Source: Pseudomonas sp. SL4(2022)
GTDB taxonomy: Bacteria; Pseudomonadota; Gammaproteobacteria; Pseudomonadales; Pseudomonadaceae
Length of the DNA: 64,000 bases
Assembly (NCBI RefSeq): GCF_026625725.1
Contig: NZ_CP113060.1
Coordinates: forward strand, 3,292,001-3,356,000
Direction of reading: 5' to 3'
Position numbers and translations under genes: made by a program. The notes beneath the pieces are model-generated. The model ran no database searches. It was not told the DNA's origin and worked only from the letters and a program-made list of their open reading frames with translations. Below, piece by piece: positions 16,772 to 26,132 of the stretch; position 1 is the first letter of the stretch, and every line of letters begins with the position of its first letter.

Positions 16772-19516
16772 ATGTCGGTATGGGTCACTTGGCCAGCTTT
16801 GACCAAGCTGGGAACGCTGGGCGTCGTCTCGGGGCTGCTGGTGCTGGCGGTCGAACGCCAGGCCTTGTTCGAGAACAACCTCTTCGATGTCGAAAATTAC
16901 GCGGGCTACAACGCCAACATCACCTGCGATGCGCGTAGCCTGGCGGCGCGCACCGAGGATGGCACCTGTAACATTCTCAGCAACCCGGCCGAGGGTTCGG
17001 TGTACCGGCGCTTTGGTCGCAACGTCAACCCGGCGGTCACCCATGGCGAAACCAGCACACTGCTCAGCCCCAACCCGCGTGAGGTGAGTAACCTGCTGAT
17101 GGCGCGCGAGGAGTTCAAGCCGGCCCCGAGTCTTAACTTTATTGCTGCGGCCTGGATTCAATTTATGGTGCACGACTGGTTCGATCACGGCCCGAATGCC
17201 GATGCCGACCCGATCCAGTTCCCGTTGCCGCCGGGCGATGTACTGGGCAGTGGCAGCATGTCCGTCAAGCGCACCCAGCCGGACCCGAGCCGCAGCAGCG
17301 CCGATGCTGGCAAGCCGCAGACCTACCGCAACCACAACACCCACTGGTGGGACGGCTCGCAGCTGTACGGCAGCAACAAGGCTACCAACGACAAGGTGCG
17401 CGCGTTTGTCGACGGTAAGCTCAAGGTCAATGCCAACGGCACTCTGCCCAGCGAGCTGCTCAGCGGCAAGCCGGTAACCGGGTTCAACGAGAACTGGTGG
17501 GTGGGGCTGAGCATGCTGCATCAGCTGTTCACCCTTGAGCACAACGCCATCGCCAGCAAACTCAAGCAGAAGTACCCGACGCAGAGCGATCAGTGGCTGT
17601 ATGACCGCGCGCGGCTGATCAACTCGGCACTGATGGCCAAGATCCATACTGTGGAGTGGACCCCGGCGGTGATTGCCAACCCGATCACCGAGCGCGCCAT
17701 GTACTCCAACTGGTGGGGTCTGCTCGGCCAGGGCGGCCCGCGTGACGACTTCCAGGCCGAAGTGCGCATGCTGCAAGCGGACTTGGCCAAGTCCGATTCT
17801 TTCGTCAAACGCATCCTCGGTTTCGACCCGAACGTAGCTCCAGGCGTGGGTAACAGCGCCATCGACCACGCCCTGACCGGCATCGTCGGCTCTACCGCAC
17901 CAAACAACTACGGCGTACCGTTCACTCTCACCGAAGAGTTCGTCGCGGTGTACCGCATGCACCCGCTGATGCGTGACAACGTGCAGGTGTATGACATCGG
18001 CTCCAACCAGGTGGCGCGCACCATCGCCCTGCAGAACACTCGCGATCGTGATGCCGAAAACCTGCTTAACGATGAGCGTCCGGAGCGCCTGTGGTACTCC
18101 TTCGGTATCACCAACCCAGGTTCGCTGACGCTGAACAACTACCCGAACTTCCTGCGTAACCTGTCGATGCCGCTGGTGGGTGATATCGACCTGGCCACCA
18201 TCGACGTGCTGCGTGACCGTGAGCGCGGCGTGCCGCGTTATAACGAATTCCGCCGGCAGATCGGCCTTAAGCCGATCACCAAGTTCGAGGACCTGACCAA
18301 AGACGCCGCGACCCTGGCTGAACTCAAACGCATCTATGGCAACAACATCGAGCGCATCGACACCCTGGTGGGCATGCTGGCCGAAACCGTGCGGCCGGAA
18401 GGTTTTGCCTTCGGCGAAACGGCGTTCCAGATCTTCATCATGAACGCCTCGCGCCGCCTGATGACTGACCGCTTCTACACCAAGGACTATCGCCCTGAGG
18501 TGTACACCCCGGAAGGGATCGATTGGGTCGAACACACCACCATGGTCGATGTGTTGCGCCGTCACAATCCGCAGCTGCAGGCCAGCCTGGTTGGGGTGGA
18601 GAACGCCTTCAAACCCTGGGGCCTGAACATTCCGGCGGATTATGAAAGCTGGCCAGGGGCCAACAAGCAGGAAAACCTCTGGGTCAATGGTGCGCTGCGC
18701 ACGCAATATGCGCCGGACAAACTGCCAGCGTTGCAGCCAGTGAATGTGGGCGGGCTGATTGGCTCGATCCTCTGGAACAAGGTCAAGGTCCGCAGTGACG
18801 TAGCCCCAGCGGGTTATGAAAAGCCAATTCATCCCCATGGCGTGATGGCCAAGGTGAAGTTCGTCGCAGTGCCGAACAACCCCTACAGTGGGCTGTTCCA
18901 GGGCTCTGACAACGGCCTGCTGCGCTTGTCGGTTACCGGTGATCCCGCCGATCGCGGCTTCGCCCCGGGCCTGGCATGGAAGGCCTTTGTCGATGGTAAA
19001 CCGTCAGAGAACGTGTCCGCCCTCTACACCCTGAGCGGGCAGGGCGGTAACCATAACTTCTTCGCCAACGAGCTGTCGCAGTACGTGGTGCCGGAAGCCA
19101 ACGACACCCTGGGCACGACCATTCTGTTCTCGGCGGTGAGCCTCAAGCCGACACTGCTGCTGCTCAACGACATGGCAGAAGTCACCCAGGCCGGCGCCAC
19201 CGTGGCCAAACCCAAGGCACCGACGCAGATTTACTTTGTGCCGCGCACCGAGCTGCGCAATCGTTTCGCCAGCACCGCACATGACTTCCGTGCGGACCTG
19301 CTGACCCTCAATGCCGGTACCAAGGTCTATGACGTGTACGCCACGTCGATGGAGATCAAGACCTCGATCATTCCGTCGATCAGCCGCAATTACGCCGCTC
19401 AACGGCGCAACAGTGCGGTGAAGATTGGCGAAATGGAGCTGACTTCGGCCTTTGTCGCGTCGGCGTTCGGCGATAACGGGGTGTTCTTCAAGCACCAGCG
19501 TAACGAAGACAAATAA
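16772..19516 (+). CDS. Haem dioxygenase, alpha-dioxygenase/cyclooxygenase type, with C-terminal extension
   Basis: A 914-residue member of the animal-type haem peroxidase superfamily. The distal haem ligand is His134 in IQFMVHDWFDHG, matching the QFM-HDW-DH motif of plant fatty-acid alpha-dioxygenases. RNHNTHWWDGSQLYGSN and LEHNAIAS are also shared with that group. TEEFVAVYRMHPL supplies Tyr394 and proximal His397, the same Tyr-x-x-His spacing as the radical-forming Tyr of alpha-DOX and cyclooxygenase. I infer a fatty-acid oxygenase making hydroperoxides or oxylipins, rather than a simple peroxidase. Residues about 625-914 form an extension absent from plant enzymes. The N-terminus has one hydrophobic segment (about 10-26, LGTLGVVSGLLVLAV), possibly a membrane anchor. 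ATG at 16772 is chosen for GGGAG upstream; an in-frame start at 16652 would overlap the inverted repeats. Confidence 0.85.
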   Translation: MSVWVTWPALTKLGTLGVVSGLLVLAVERQALFENNLFDVENYAGYNANITCDARSLAARTEDGTCNILSNPAEGSVYRRFGRNVNPAVTHGETSTLLSPNPREVSNLLMAREEFKPAPSLNFIAAAWIQFMVHDWFDHGPNADADPIQFPLPPGDVLGSGSMSVKRTQPDPSRSSADAGKPQTYRNHNTHWWDGSQLYGSNKATNDKVRAFVDGKLKVNANGTLPSELLSGKPVTGFNENWWVGLSMLHQLFTLEHNAIASKLKQKYPTQSDQWLYDRARLINSALMAKIHTVEWTPAVIANPITERAMYSNWWGLLGQGGPRDDFQAEVRMLQADLAKSDSFVKRILGFDPNVAPGVGNSAIDHALTGIVGSTAPNNYGVPFTLTEEFVAVYRMHPLMRDNVQVYDIGSNQVARTIALQNTRDRDAENLLNDERPERLWYSFGITNPGSLTLNNYPNFLRNLSMPLVGDIDLATIDVLRDRERGVPRYNEFRRQIGLKPITKFEDLTKDAATLAELKRIYGNNIERIDTLVGMLAETVRPEGFAFGETAFQIFIMNASRRLMTDRFYTKDYRPEVYTPEGIDWVEHTTMVDVLRRHNPQLQASLVGVENAFKPWGLNIPADYESWPGANKQENLWVNGALRTQYAPDKLPALQPVNVGGLIGSILWNKVKVRSDVAPAGYEKPIHPHGVMAKVKFVAVPNNPYSGLFQGSDNGLLRLSVTGDPADRGFAPGLAWKAFVDGKPSENVSALYTLSGQGGNHNFFANELSQYVVPEANDTLGTTILFSAVSLKPTLLLLNDMAEVTQAGATVAKPKAPTQIYFVPRTELRNRFASTAHDFRADLLTLNAGTKVYDVYATSMEIKTSIIPSISRNYAAQRRNSAVKIGEMELTSAFVASAFGDNGVFFKHQRNEDK

Positions 19517-19535
19517 GCGTTAGTCGCGCTAAAGC

Positions 19536-19565
19536 AAAAGGCCTCGGTGGATACCGAGGCCTTTT
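19536..19565. terminator. Bidirectional terminator between dioxygenase and gspD
   Basis: Perfect 13-bp stem AAAAGGCCTCGGT (19536-19548) and ACCGAGGCCTTTT (19553-19565) with loop GGAT, followed by further T residues. The A run on the left and T run on the right allow termination from both sides, which fits the convergent genes. Confidence 0.9.
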
Positions 19566-19601
19566 TTATTGCGGTGCTGCTCTGTGCGTGCGGCCGAGAG
19601 G

Positions 19602-21551
19602 TTACTCGCGCAGGTCGATAGCGCCGGGCTCGGCCTTGTCGAACAGGTGATCCGGATTGCTCGGCAGGATGCCGGGGCGGTAATCCTCGCGCACATCACC
19701 GAGTACCCGGATATCGCTGTATTTCTTCCCGGAGAGCGCGGCCAGGCCGGCGCCATCGCGCACCACGGTCGGGCGCAGAAAGACCATCAGGTTGCGCTTG
19801 ATGCGGGTTTCCTTGGTCGAACGAAACAGTGCTCCCACCAATGGAATGTCACCCAGCAACGGCACTTTGGAGTCGGCCTGGGTGACGTCATCCTGAATCA
19901 GCCCGCCGAGCACAATGACTTGGCCGTTTTCGGCGAGGATGGTGCTCTTGATCGAGCGTTTGTTGGTGATCAGGTCAACCGCATTGACGCCCTGGCTGGT
20001 GGGGGCAATGGAGGAGATTTCCTGCTCGATCTCCAGGCGTAAGCTTGCCCCTTCGTTAATGTGCGGGGTGACCTTGAGGGTAACGCCGATGTCCTGGCGC
20101 TCAATGGTAGTGAAAGGGTTGTCCGCGCCCGAACCGCTGGTGGTGAAGGAACCGGTCTGGAAGGGCACGTTCTGCCCGACCAGAATTTCCGCTTTCTGGT
20201 GATCCAACGTCAGCAAGCTGGGCGTGGACAGTAGATTGCTTTTGCTATTTGCCGACAGCGCAGTAATCAGTACCCCGAAACTGTCTGTGCCCAGGCCGAT
20301 GATGGCGCCATCCGGCAGGTTGGCCAGGGTGTTGTTATCAGTGTCGCTGCCGCTGTCCTGAATGGCTTGTAATACACGGCCCACAGACAATCCTGTGCCG
20401 CTGAAGTTGGTTCCGCCCAGGCCACCGGTACTGCCGCGGCCATCCACGGCCCACTGCACACCGAGGGCGTCGGTGATATCGCCGGAGACTTCGACAATCG
20501 CTGCCTCTACCATAACCTGCGCGCGCGGTACATCCAGCTGGCGCACGATGTCTTCCAGGGTCGCCACCACATCGGGTTCAGCCAGCAGCACCAGGGCGTT
20601 GAGGCTTTCGTCGGCGCGGATCAGGATGGTCTGCGGTTTGCCGGTGGTTTCGCCACCGGCTTCTGGTTTGAGCTTCTCGGAAATCTCGCCGAGGGTTTCC
20701 GCCAGGCTCTTGGCATCGCCATGGCGCAGCCGAATCACCCGGGTATTGGCCGAGCGGCTGGTGGGCGTATCCAGTGATTGGGCCATGGCCACCAGCTTGG
20801 CCCGTGCTGCCGGTGGGCCGAGCAGAATCAGGCGGTTGGTGCGGCCGTCGGCAATCACCTGAGTGCCGGACGCGCCCTTGGCCTGGCCACGATCCACGGC
20901 ATTGCGCAGCACTTCGGCGGTGTCCATGACCCAGGCATGCTGCAGGTTGAGCACGCTGTAATCATGCTGGCCTTTCTGATCGAGCTGGCGCAGCAGGTCT
21001 TCGATGCGTTCAATGTTGGCGGTACGGTCGCTGATGATGATCGCGTTGGCTGTGGTGATGGCGGCCAAATGACCGTATTGCGGCACCAGTGGGCGGATCA
21101 GCGGAATCAGTTCGGTGGCCGAGCCATGCTGTACCTGAATCAGTCGGGTTTCCAGGCGGTCTGGTGCGTTGCGCCCGGCGTCCGCATCGGCCTTGGCCTC
21201 GGTGTTGGGCACGATGCGCGCTTGGTCGCCCTGGGTGATTACGCTGAAGCCGTGGGTGGCCATCACCGAGAGAAACAGCTGATACACCTCGGTCAGCGTC
21301 AGCGGGCTGTTTGACACCACACTGACCTGGCCCTTGACCCGCGGATCGACGACAAAGGTCTGTCCACTGATCTGCGCCACCTGGTCGATAAACTCGCGGA
21401 TATCGGCACCCTTGAGGTTGATGGTCCAGCTTTCCTCCTGCTGGCTGGCGCTGGGCGCCACAGCAGTCACGGCAGCAATCAGCGGCAGTGGGCTGCAAGC
21501 CAGGCCCGCAGCCAACAGAGCGAAGGTAAGGCGCGAAAGAGTCGGGGTCAT
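19602..21551 (-). CDS. gspD: Type II secretion secretin GspD (XcpQ-type)
   Basis: Outer-membrane secretin pore of the type II secretion system, 649 residues. A signal peptide (about 1-26) is followed by the N0 domain (NLKGADIREFIDQVAQISGQ), N1-N3 ring domains, and the secretin core with VPLLGDIPLVGALFRS and LMVFLRPTVVRD near the end. A short C-terminal tail (about 40 residues) probably corresponds to the pilotin-binding S-domain. ATG at 21551 is chosen because it begins the signal peptide; the frame is open 29 codons further upstream into gspC. It starts four bases after the gspC stop, so the two form one short operon divergent from gspE-M, as in the xcp locus. Confidence 0.96.
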   Translation of the reverse strand: MTPTLSRLTFALLAAGLACSPLPLIAAVTAVAPSASQQEESWTINLKGADIREFIDQVAQISGQTFVVDPRVKGQVSVVSNSPLTLTEVYQLFLSVMATHGFSVITQGDQARIVPNTEAKADADAGRNAPDRLETRLIQVQHGSATELIPLIRPLVPQYGHLAAITTANAIIISDRTANIERIEDLLRQLDQKGQHDYSVLNLQHAWVMDTAEVLRNAVDRGQAKGASGTQVIADGRTNRLILLGPPAARAKLVAMAQSLDTPTSRSANTRVIRLRHGDAKSLAETLGEISEKLKPEAGGETTGKPQTILIRADESLNALVLLAEPDVVATLEDIVRQLDVPRAQVMVEAAIVEVSGDITDALGVQWAVDGRGSTGGLGGTNFSGTGLSVGRVLQAIQDSGSDTDNNTLANLPDGAIIGLGTDSFGVLITALSANSKSNLLSTPSLLTLDHQKAEILVGQNVPFQTGSFTTSGSGADNPFTTIERQDIGVTLKVTPHINEGASLRLEIEQEISSIAPTSQGVNAVDLITNKRSIKSTILAENGQVIVLGGLIQDDVTQADSKVPLLGDIPLVGALFRSTKETRIKRNLMVFLRPTVVRDGAGLAALSGKKYSDIRVLGDVREDYRPGILPSNPDHLFDKAEPGAIDLRE

Positions 21552-21555
21552 CGTG

Positions 21556-22200
21556 TCAGTTGGTTTCCGTTGGCAAATCGGTGGGTTCTGGGGTGTCCGG
21601 CACACTGTCGGAGGCCTGCATCTGCTGGCGCAGGGCATCCATGCGTTCGCGCAGCTGAATCAGGTCATCGGATTGCAGCTCGCTGAGCTGTTCCAGTGGG
21701 TCTGTTGAGGTCTCGCTTACACTGCTTGGCAAGCTGCTCGTCGCCAGAGCGCTGAGGGGGAAGCTGAGGCTTTCACGGCGGCCATTGCGCAATAACTCGA
21801 CGCGGTCGGCGGCTACCGCATGCAGGCGAACGCCGCTGCTGATTTCACTGTTGATGGTGTAACGCTGCGCGCTGCTGCCTTCGCTGCGAATAATCGCGCT
21901 GGAACGCTGCGGGTCGGCATGCACGAAGCTGCCCAGCAGCGTCAGGCGCAGGTCGGTATTGGGGGCGGGGCTGTCGCTGGTCACGCTGCTGGTGCCGAAC
22001 AGCTGGCCGATTTCAGTGGGTTGTGCGGCGGTTTGCGCGGTGTGCGCCGAGGTTTCAGCTGTCTTTGCCGGGGTGCGCAGCAGGCGTAGCCACTCGGCAC
22101 TTTGCCAGGTCAGGCTGAAGCTCATGACGGTCACCAGCGCAAGTCCCACCAGGGTGGTGGCATGGCGCTGCAGCCAGCGTTGGGAAGCCAAAAGGGGCAA
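21556..22200 (-). CDS. gspC: Type II secretion inner-membrane protein GspC (XcpP-type)
   Basis: Links the secretin to the inner-membrane platform. The 214-residue protein has a short cytoplasmic N-terminus, one transmembrane segment (about 14-32, TTLVGLALVTVMSFSLTW), an Ala/Thr-rich linker, the homology-region (HR) domain (about 65-145, IGQLFGTSS through DLRLTLLGSFVHADPQRSSAII) and a predicted coiled-coil C-terminus (about 165-200). It lacks the PDZ domain of enterobacterial GspC and so resembles XcpP. The start is TTG at 22200, preceded by GGAG on the minus strand. Confidence 0.9.
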   Translation of the reverse strand: MPLLASQRWLQRHATTLVGLALVTVMSFSLTWQSAEWLRLLRTPAKTAETSAHTAQTAAQPTEIGQLFGTSSVTSDSPAPNTDLRLTLLGSFVHADPQRSSAIIRSEGSSAQRYTINSEISSGVRLHAVAADRVELLRNGRRESLSFPLSALATSSLPSSVSETSTDPLEQLSELQSDDLIQLRERMDALRQQMQASDSVPDTPEPTDLPTETN

Positions 22201-22248
22201 GGGGCGTCACTCCAGAACTTATTATTATGTGGCGTGGATCGCGCCCTG

Positions 22249-22276
22249 ATCATAGACACTTGCCAGGAGTTTGACA
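22249..22276. promoter_or_regulatory. Divergent gspCD / gspE-M control region
   Basis: The 246-bp gap between gspC and gspE must hold promoters for both arms. Toward gspC the minus strand has TATGAT (22254-22249) about 50 bp before the TTG start. Toward gspE the plus strand has a perfect -35 TTGACA (22271-22276) but no good -10 at 16-18 bp. Two TGATCA palindromes (22247-22252 and 22304-22309) flank these elements, and CCCC-GTT-GGGG lies between. The assignment of individual boxes is tentative. Confidence 0.35.
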
Positions 22277-22446
22277 GCCCCCCGTTGGGGTAGTGTGTCG
22301 TTCTGATCAATGTGCTAAAGATAGCGCGCGGTTTTCCTGCTAAATCCTGCTACTTACAACTATTAATTCACAGAGCCCTGGCTTGCTGTTGTGCATTTGG
22401 CGTCCTGCGGCGCTGCTTCGGTTACTGTGACAAAGGCATGTTACGA

Positions 22447-23934
22447 ATGAATGCGTTGCTAACCGAAGCTCCTGTTCGGCGTTTGCCGTTTAGTTTTGCC
22501 AAGCGCCATGGGGTGGTGCTGTTGAGCGCCAACGGGCTGCCGAGCCTGGCCTATCGCCCGGGTGTGGAACTGGTGGCGTTGGCCGAAGCACAGCGGTTTG
22601 TTGGCGTGCGCCTGCCGCTGCACGCCATGACCCTTGAGGCCTTTGAGCAGGCGCTGGGGCAGGCGTATCAACATGACTCGGCGTCCATGCAATTGGCCGA
22701 AGACATCGGTGGCAGCCTGGACCTGGCAGCATTGGCCGAGCAGGTGCCGGAAACCGAAGACCTGCTTGAGCAGGAAGACGACGCACCGATCATCCGCTTG
22801 ATCAACGCCATCCTCGGTGAGGCGATCAAGGAAAACGCGTCTGACATTCACCTGGAAACCTTTGAAAAACGCCTGGTGGTGCGCTTTCGCGTCGATGGCG
22901 TACTGCGTGAAGTGCTCGAACCCAAGCGCGAGCTGGCGGCCTTGTTGGTCTCGCGGATCAAGGTCATGGCGCGGCTGGATATTGCTGAGAAGCGCATCCC
23001 GCAGGATGGTCGTATTTCCCTGAAAGTCGGTGGCCGTGAAGTCGATGTGCGGGTTTCGACTCTGCCCTCGGCCAATGGCGAGCGGGTGGTGCTGCGTTTG
23101 CTGGATAAACAAGCCGGCCGCCTCAACCTGCAACACCTGGGCATGAGCGCGCGTGACCGTGATCTGATGGAAGCCACCGTGCGCAAACCCCACGGCATTC
23201 TCTTGGTGACCGGGCCAACGGGTTCGGGTAAGACCACCACGCTGTACGCCAGCCTGGTCAGCCTGAATGACCGCACGCGCAATATCCTCACCGTTGAAGA
23301 CCCGATCGAATATCACCTCGAAGGTATCGGCCAGACCCAGGTCAACACCAAGGTCGACATGACCTTTGCCCGTGGCCTGCGGGCGATTTTGCGCCAAGAC
23401 CCGGACGTGGTGATGGTCGGCGAGATCCGCGACAAGGAAACCGCTGAAATCGCCGTGCAAGCCTCGCTGACCGGCCACCTGGTGCTCTCGACCCTGCACA
23501 CCAACAGCGCCATCGGTGCGATTACCCGTCTGGTGGACATGGGCATCGAACCGTTTCTGCTGTCATCGTCCTTGCTCGGCGTGCTGGCCCAGCGTCTGGT
23601 GCGGGTGCTGTGCCCGCATTGCAAAGAGGCCTATCAAGCCGATGAAGCCGAGTGCACCTTGCTCGGCGTACCGTTCGCACATCCGCCGACCTTGTTTCAC
23701 GCCCGTGGCTGCGCCGAGTGCCATCAGCAGGGTTACCGTGGCCGCACCGGCATCTACGAGTTGGTGGTGTTCGATGACCACCTGCGCACGCTGATTCACA
23801 ATGCCGCCTCCGAGCAGGACATGACCCGTCACGCCCGTACCCTCGGCCCGAGCATCCGTGAAGATGGCCGGCGCAAGGTGCTGGAAGGGGCGACCACGGT
23901 CGAGGAAGTGTTGCGCGTGACGCGAGAGGAATAG
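22447..23934 (+). CDS. gspE: Type II secretion ATPase GspE (XcpR-type)
   Basis: Cytoplasmic AAA+ ATPase that drives pseudopilus assembly. The 495-residue protein has an N-terminal GspL-binding domain, the Walker A motif [10 protein letters not shown] (Lys262), the Asp box around [16 protein letters not shown], Walker B in [14 protein letters not shown], the His box [11 protein letters not shown], and a zinc-binding tetracysteine (Cys389, Cys392, Cys422, Cys425). Two ATG codons are possible (22438 and 22447). I prefer 22447 because AAAGG lies at normal distance from it. GspF starts three bases after its stop. Confidence 0.96.
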   Translation: MNALLTEAPVRRLPFSFAKRHGVVLLSANGLPSLAYRPGVELVALAEAQRFVGVRLPLHAMTLEAFEQALGQAYQHDSASMQLAEDIGGSLDLAALAEQVPETEDLLEQEDDAPIIRLINAILGEAIKENASDIHLETFEKRLVVRFRVDGVLREVLEPKRELAALLVSRIKVMARLDIAEKRIPQDGRISLKVGGREVDVRVSTLPSANGERVVLRLLDKQAGRLNLQHLGMSARDRDLMEATVRKPHGILLVTGPTGSGKTTTLYASLVSLNDRTRNILTVEDPIEYHLEGIGQTQVNTKVDMTFARGLRAILRQDPDVVMVGEIRDKETAEIAVQASLTGHLVLSTLHTNSAIGAITRLVDMGIEPFLLSSSLLGVLAQRLVRVLCPHCKEAYQADEAECTLLGVPFAHPPTLFHARGCAECHQQGYRGRTGIYELVVFDDHLRTLIHNAASEQDMTRHARTLGPSIREDGRRKVLEGATTVEEVLRVTREE

Positions 23935-23937
23935 CGC

Positions 23938-25155
23938 GTGGCCGCCTTCGAATACCTCGCCCTCGACAGCAAAGGCCGCCAGCAAAAAGGCGTGCTGGAA
24001 GCCGACAGCGCGCGCCAAGTACGGCAGATACTGCGTGAGCGGCAGCTAGCCCCGCTGGACGTCAAAGCCACGCGCACGCGGGAAAATGCCGGGGCGGGCT
24101 CGCACTTCAGTTTTAACCGGGGCATTTCGGCGCGCGATTTGGCGCTGATCACCCGCCAGTTGGCCACCCTGGTACAAGCCGCTTTGCCGATTGAGGAAGC
24201 CCTGCGTGCGGCCGCCGCACAAGCCACTGCGCCACGTATTCAAAGCATGCTGCTGGCCGTGCGTGCCCGCGTGCTGGAAGGCCATGACCTGGCCAGCAGC
24301 CTGAAAGAATTTCCCTCGGCCTTTCCCGAGCTGTACCGCGCCACGGTGGCGGCGGGTGAGCATGCCGGCCATCTCGGCCCGGTGTTGGAGCAACTGGCCG
24401 ACTACACCGAACAACGCCAGCAGTCACGGCAGAAAATCCAGTTGGCACTGCTCTATCCGCTGATTCTGATGTGCGCCTCGCTGCTGATCGTCGGCTTCCT
24501 GCTTGGCTATGTGGTGCCGGACGTGGTGCGGGTGTTTGTCGATTCCGGGCAAACCCTGCCGGCGCTGACGCGCGGCCTGATCACCCTCAGCGATTGGGTC
24601 AAAGGTTGGGGCTGGCTGGCGGTGATTCTCGCCATCTTGGGCGTGTTCGCCCTGCGCTGGGCGCTGCGTGATGATGCGGTCAAAGCGCGTTGGCATGGCT
24701 TCTTGCTACGCATCCCGCTGGTGGGCCGCTTGATTCGCGCCACCGACTGCGCACGCTTCGCCTCAACCTTGGCGATTCTGACCCGCAGCGGTGTGCCGCT
24801 GGTGGAAGCGCTGGGCATCGGCGCGCAGGTGATCGCCAACCGGGTGATTCGCGCTGAGGTGGTGATTGCCGCACAAAAGGTGCGCGAGGGCGGCAGCCTG
24901 ACCCGCGCCCTGGAGGCCAGCGGCCAGTTTCCGCCGATGATGCTGCACATGATTGCCAGCGGCGAACGCTCGGGTGAACTCGACCAGATGCTGGCACGCA
25001 CGGCGCGCAATCAGGAAAACGATCTGGGTGCCCAAGTGGCGCTGCTGGTGGGGCTGTTCGAGCCCTTTATGCTGGTCTTTATGGGGGCGGTGGTGCTGGT
25101 GATCGTACTGGCCATTCTGCTGCCGATTCTGTCTCTCAATCAGTTGGTGGGGTAA
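23938..25155 (+). CDS. gspF: Type II secretion platform protein GspF (XcpS-type)
   Basis: Polytopic inner-membrane platform protein, 405 residues, with two T2SF repeats and three main hydrophobic segments (about 180-200 LLYPLILMCASLLIVGFLLGY, 225-245, and 370-398 at the C-terminus). Start is GTG (23938), three bases after the gspE stop. The N-terminal FEYLALDSKGRQQKGVLEAD is typical of the family. Spacing indicates one operon from gspE to gspM. Confidence 0.95.
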   Translation: MAAFEYLALDSKGRQQKGVLEADSARQVRQILRERQLAPLDVKATRTRENAGAGSHFSFNRGISARDLALITRQLATLVQAALPIEEALRAAAAQATAPRIQSMLLAVRARVLEGHDLASSLKEFPSAFPELYRATVAAGEHAGHLGPVLEQLADYTEQRQQSRQKIQLALLYPLILMCASLLIVGFLLGYVVPDVVRVFVDSGQTLPALTRGLITLSDWVKGWGWLAVILAILGVFALRWALRDDAVKARWHGFLLRIPLVGRLIRATDCARFASTLAILTRSGVPLVEALGIGAQVIANRVIRAEVVIAAQKVREGGSLTRALEASGQFPPMMLHMIASGERSGELDQMLARTARNQENDLGAQVALLVGLFEPFMLVFMGAVVLVIVLAILLPILSLNQLVG

Positions 25156-25158
25156 ACA

Positions 25159-25584
25159 GTGAATAAGCGTCAAAAGGGTTTCACGCTGATCGAAATCATG
25201 GTGGTGGTGGTCATTCTCGGCATCCTCGCCGCGCTGGTGGTGCCGCAGGTCATGAGCCGGCCCGATCAAGCCAAGGTCACCGTGGCCAAGGGCGATATCA
25301 AGGCTGTAGCGGCCGCGCTGGATATGTACAAGCTGGATAACCATGCCTACCCGAGTACCCAGCAGGGCCTGGAAGCGCTGGTGAAGAAACCTTCTGGCAA
25401 CCCGCAGCCGAAAAACTGGAACCGCGACGGTTACCTCAAGCGCTTGCCGGTCGATCCATGGGGCAACGTCTACCAATACCTGGCACCGGGCACCAAGGGG
25501 GCTTTCGACCTGTATTCCCTGGGCGCCGACGGCAAGGAGGGCGGCAGTGATCAGGATACCGATATCGGTAACTGGGACCTCTGA
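25159..25584 (+). CDS. gspG: Major pseudopilin GspG (XcpT-type)
   Basis: Main subunit of the type II secretion pseudopilus, 141 residues. The prepilin peptidase site is Gly7-Phe8 in RQKGFTLIE, with the conserved Glu at mature position 5, followed by a hydrophobic helix (IMVVVVILGILAALVVP). The C-terminal GADGKEGG and DIGNWDL segment is the calcium-binding end of GspG proteins. Start codon is GTG. No peptidase gene (PilD/GspO) lies nearby, so processing relies on a copy elsewhere. Confidence 0.97.
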   Translation: MNKRQKGFTLIEIMVVVVILGILAALVVPQVMSRPDQAKVTVAKGDIKAVAAALDMYKLDNHAYPSTQQGLEALVKKPSGNPQPKNWNRDGYLKRLPVDPWGNVYQYLAPGTKGAFDLYSLGADGKEGGSDQDTDIGNWDL

Positions 25585-25589
25585 TCTTC

Positions 25590-26132
25590 ATGCGCCAGCA
25601 ACCGAGCCAGGCTGGGGGCTTTACCCTGATCGAACTGCTGGTGGTGCTGGTGATTCTTGGCAGCCTGATCGGTATTGCCGTGCTCAGTGTGGGTATCGCC
25701 GGCCCTGGACGCGAGTTGCATAACGAAGCTGAACGGTTGGCCGGATTGATTGGTGTGCTGGCCGAGGAAGCGGTGCTGGACAACCAGGAATACGGCCTGC
25801 TGCTCAGTCGCGAGGCCTATCAAGTGCTGCGTTATGACTCAGCGAAACAGAGTTGGCAGGCCTTGTCGGCCAAGCCCCATAAGCTGCCGGGCTGGGCCGA
25901 GCTGAGTGTCGAGCTGGAAGGCGCGGCGCTGGAGTTGCCGCTGCCAGAGGGTGAAGAACCCAGCAAAGGCGCACTGACGCCGCAGTTGTTGTTGCTGTCG
26001 AGCGGGGAAATCAGCCCGTTTCGTTTGCGCCTGGCCGAGCGCCGCGCCGATGGACTGCGCCTGCAATTGGTTAGCGATGGTTTCCAATTGCCCAAGGTTG
26101 AGAGCGAGCAGCCGGCAGGGCGCAAACGATGA
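25590..26132 (+). CDS. gspH: Minor pseudopilin GspH (XcpU-type)
   Basis: A 180-residue minor pseudopilin with cleavage at Gly10-Phe11 (AGGFTLIELLVVLVILG) and Glu at mature position 5. The rest is a variable globular domain. It starts five bases after gspG and overlaps gspI by four bases. Identity as GspH rests on the motif plus gene order, since minor pseudopilin bodies are poorly conserved. Confidence 0.9.
   Translation: MRQQPSQAGGFTLIELLVVLVILGSLIGIAVLSVGIAGPGRELHNEAERLAGLIGVLAEEAVLDNQEYGLLLSREAYQVLRYDSAKQSWQALSAKPHKLPGWAELSVELEGAALELPLPEGEEPSKGALTPQLLLLSSGEISPFRLRLAERRADGLRLQLVSDGFQLPKVESEQPAGRKR

Noticed and set aside
16766..18838. Long open frame antisense to the dioxygenase gene (about 690 codons)
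   Set aside because: Low-complexity antisense translation opposite a gene with clear catalytic motifs.
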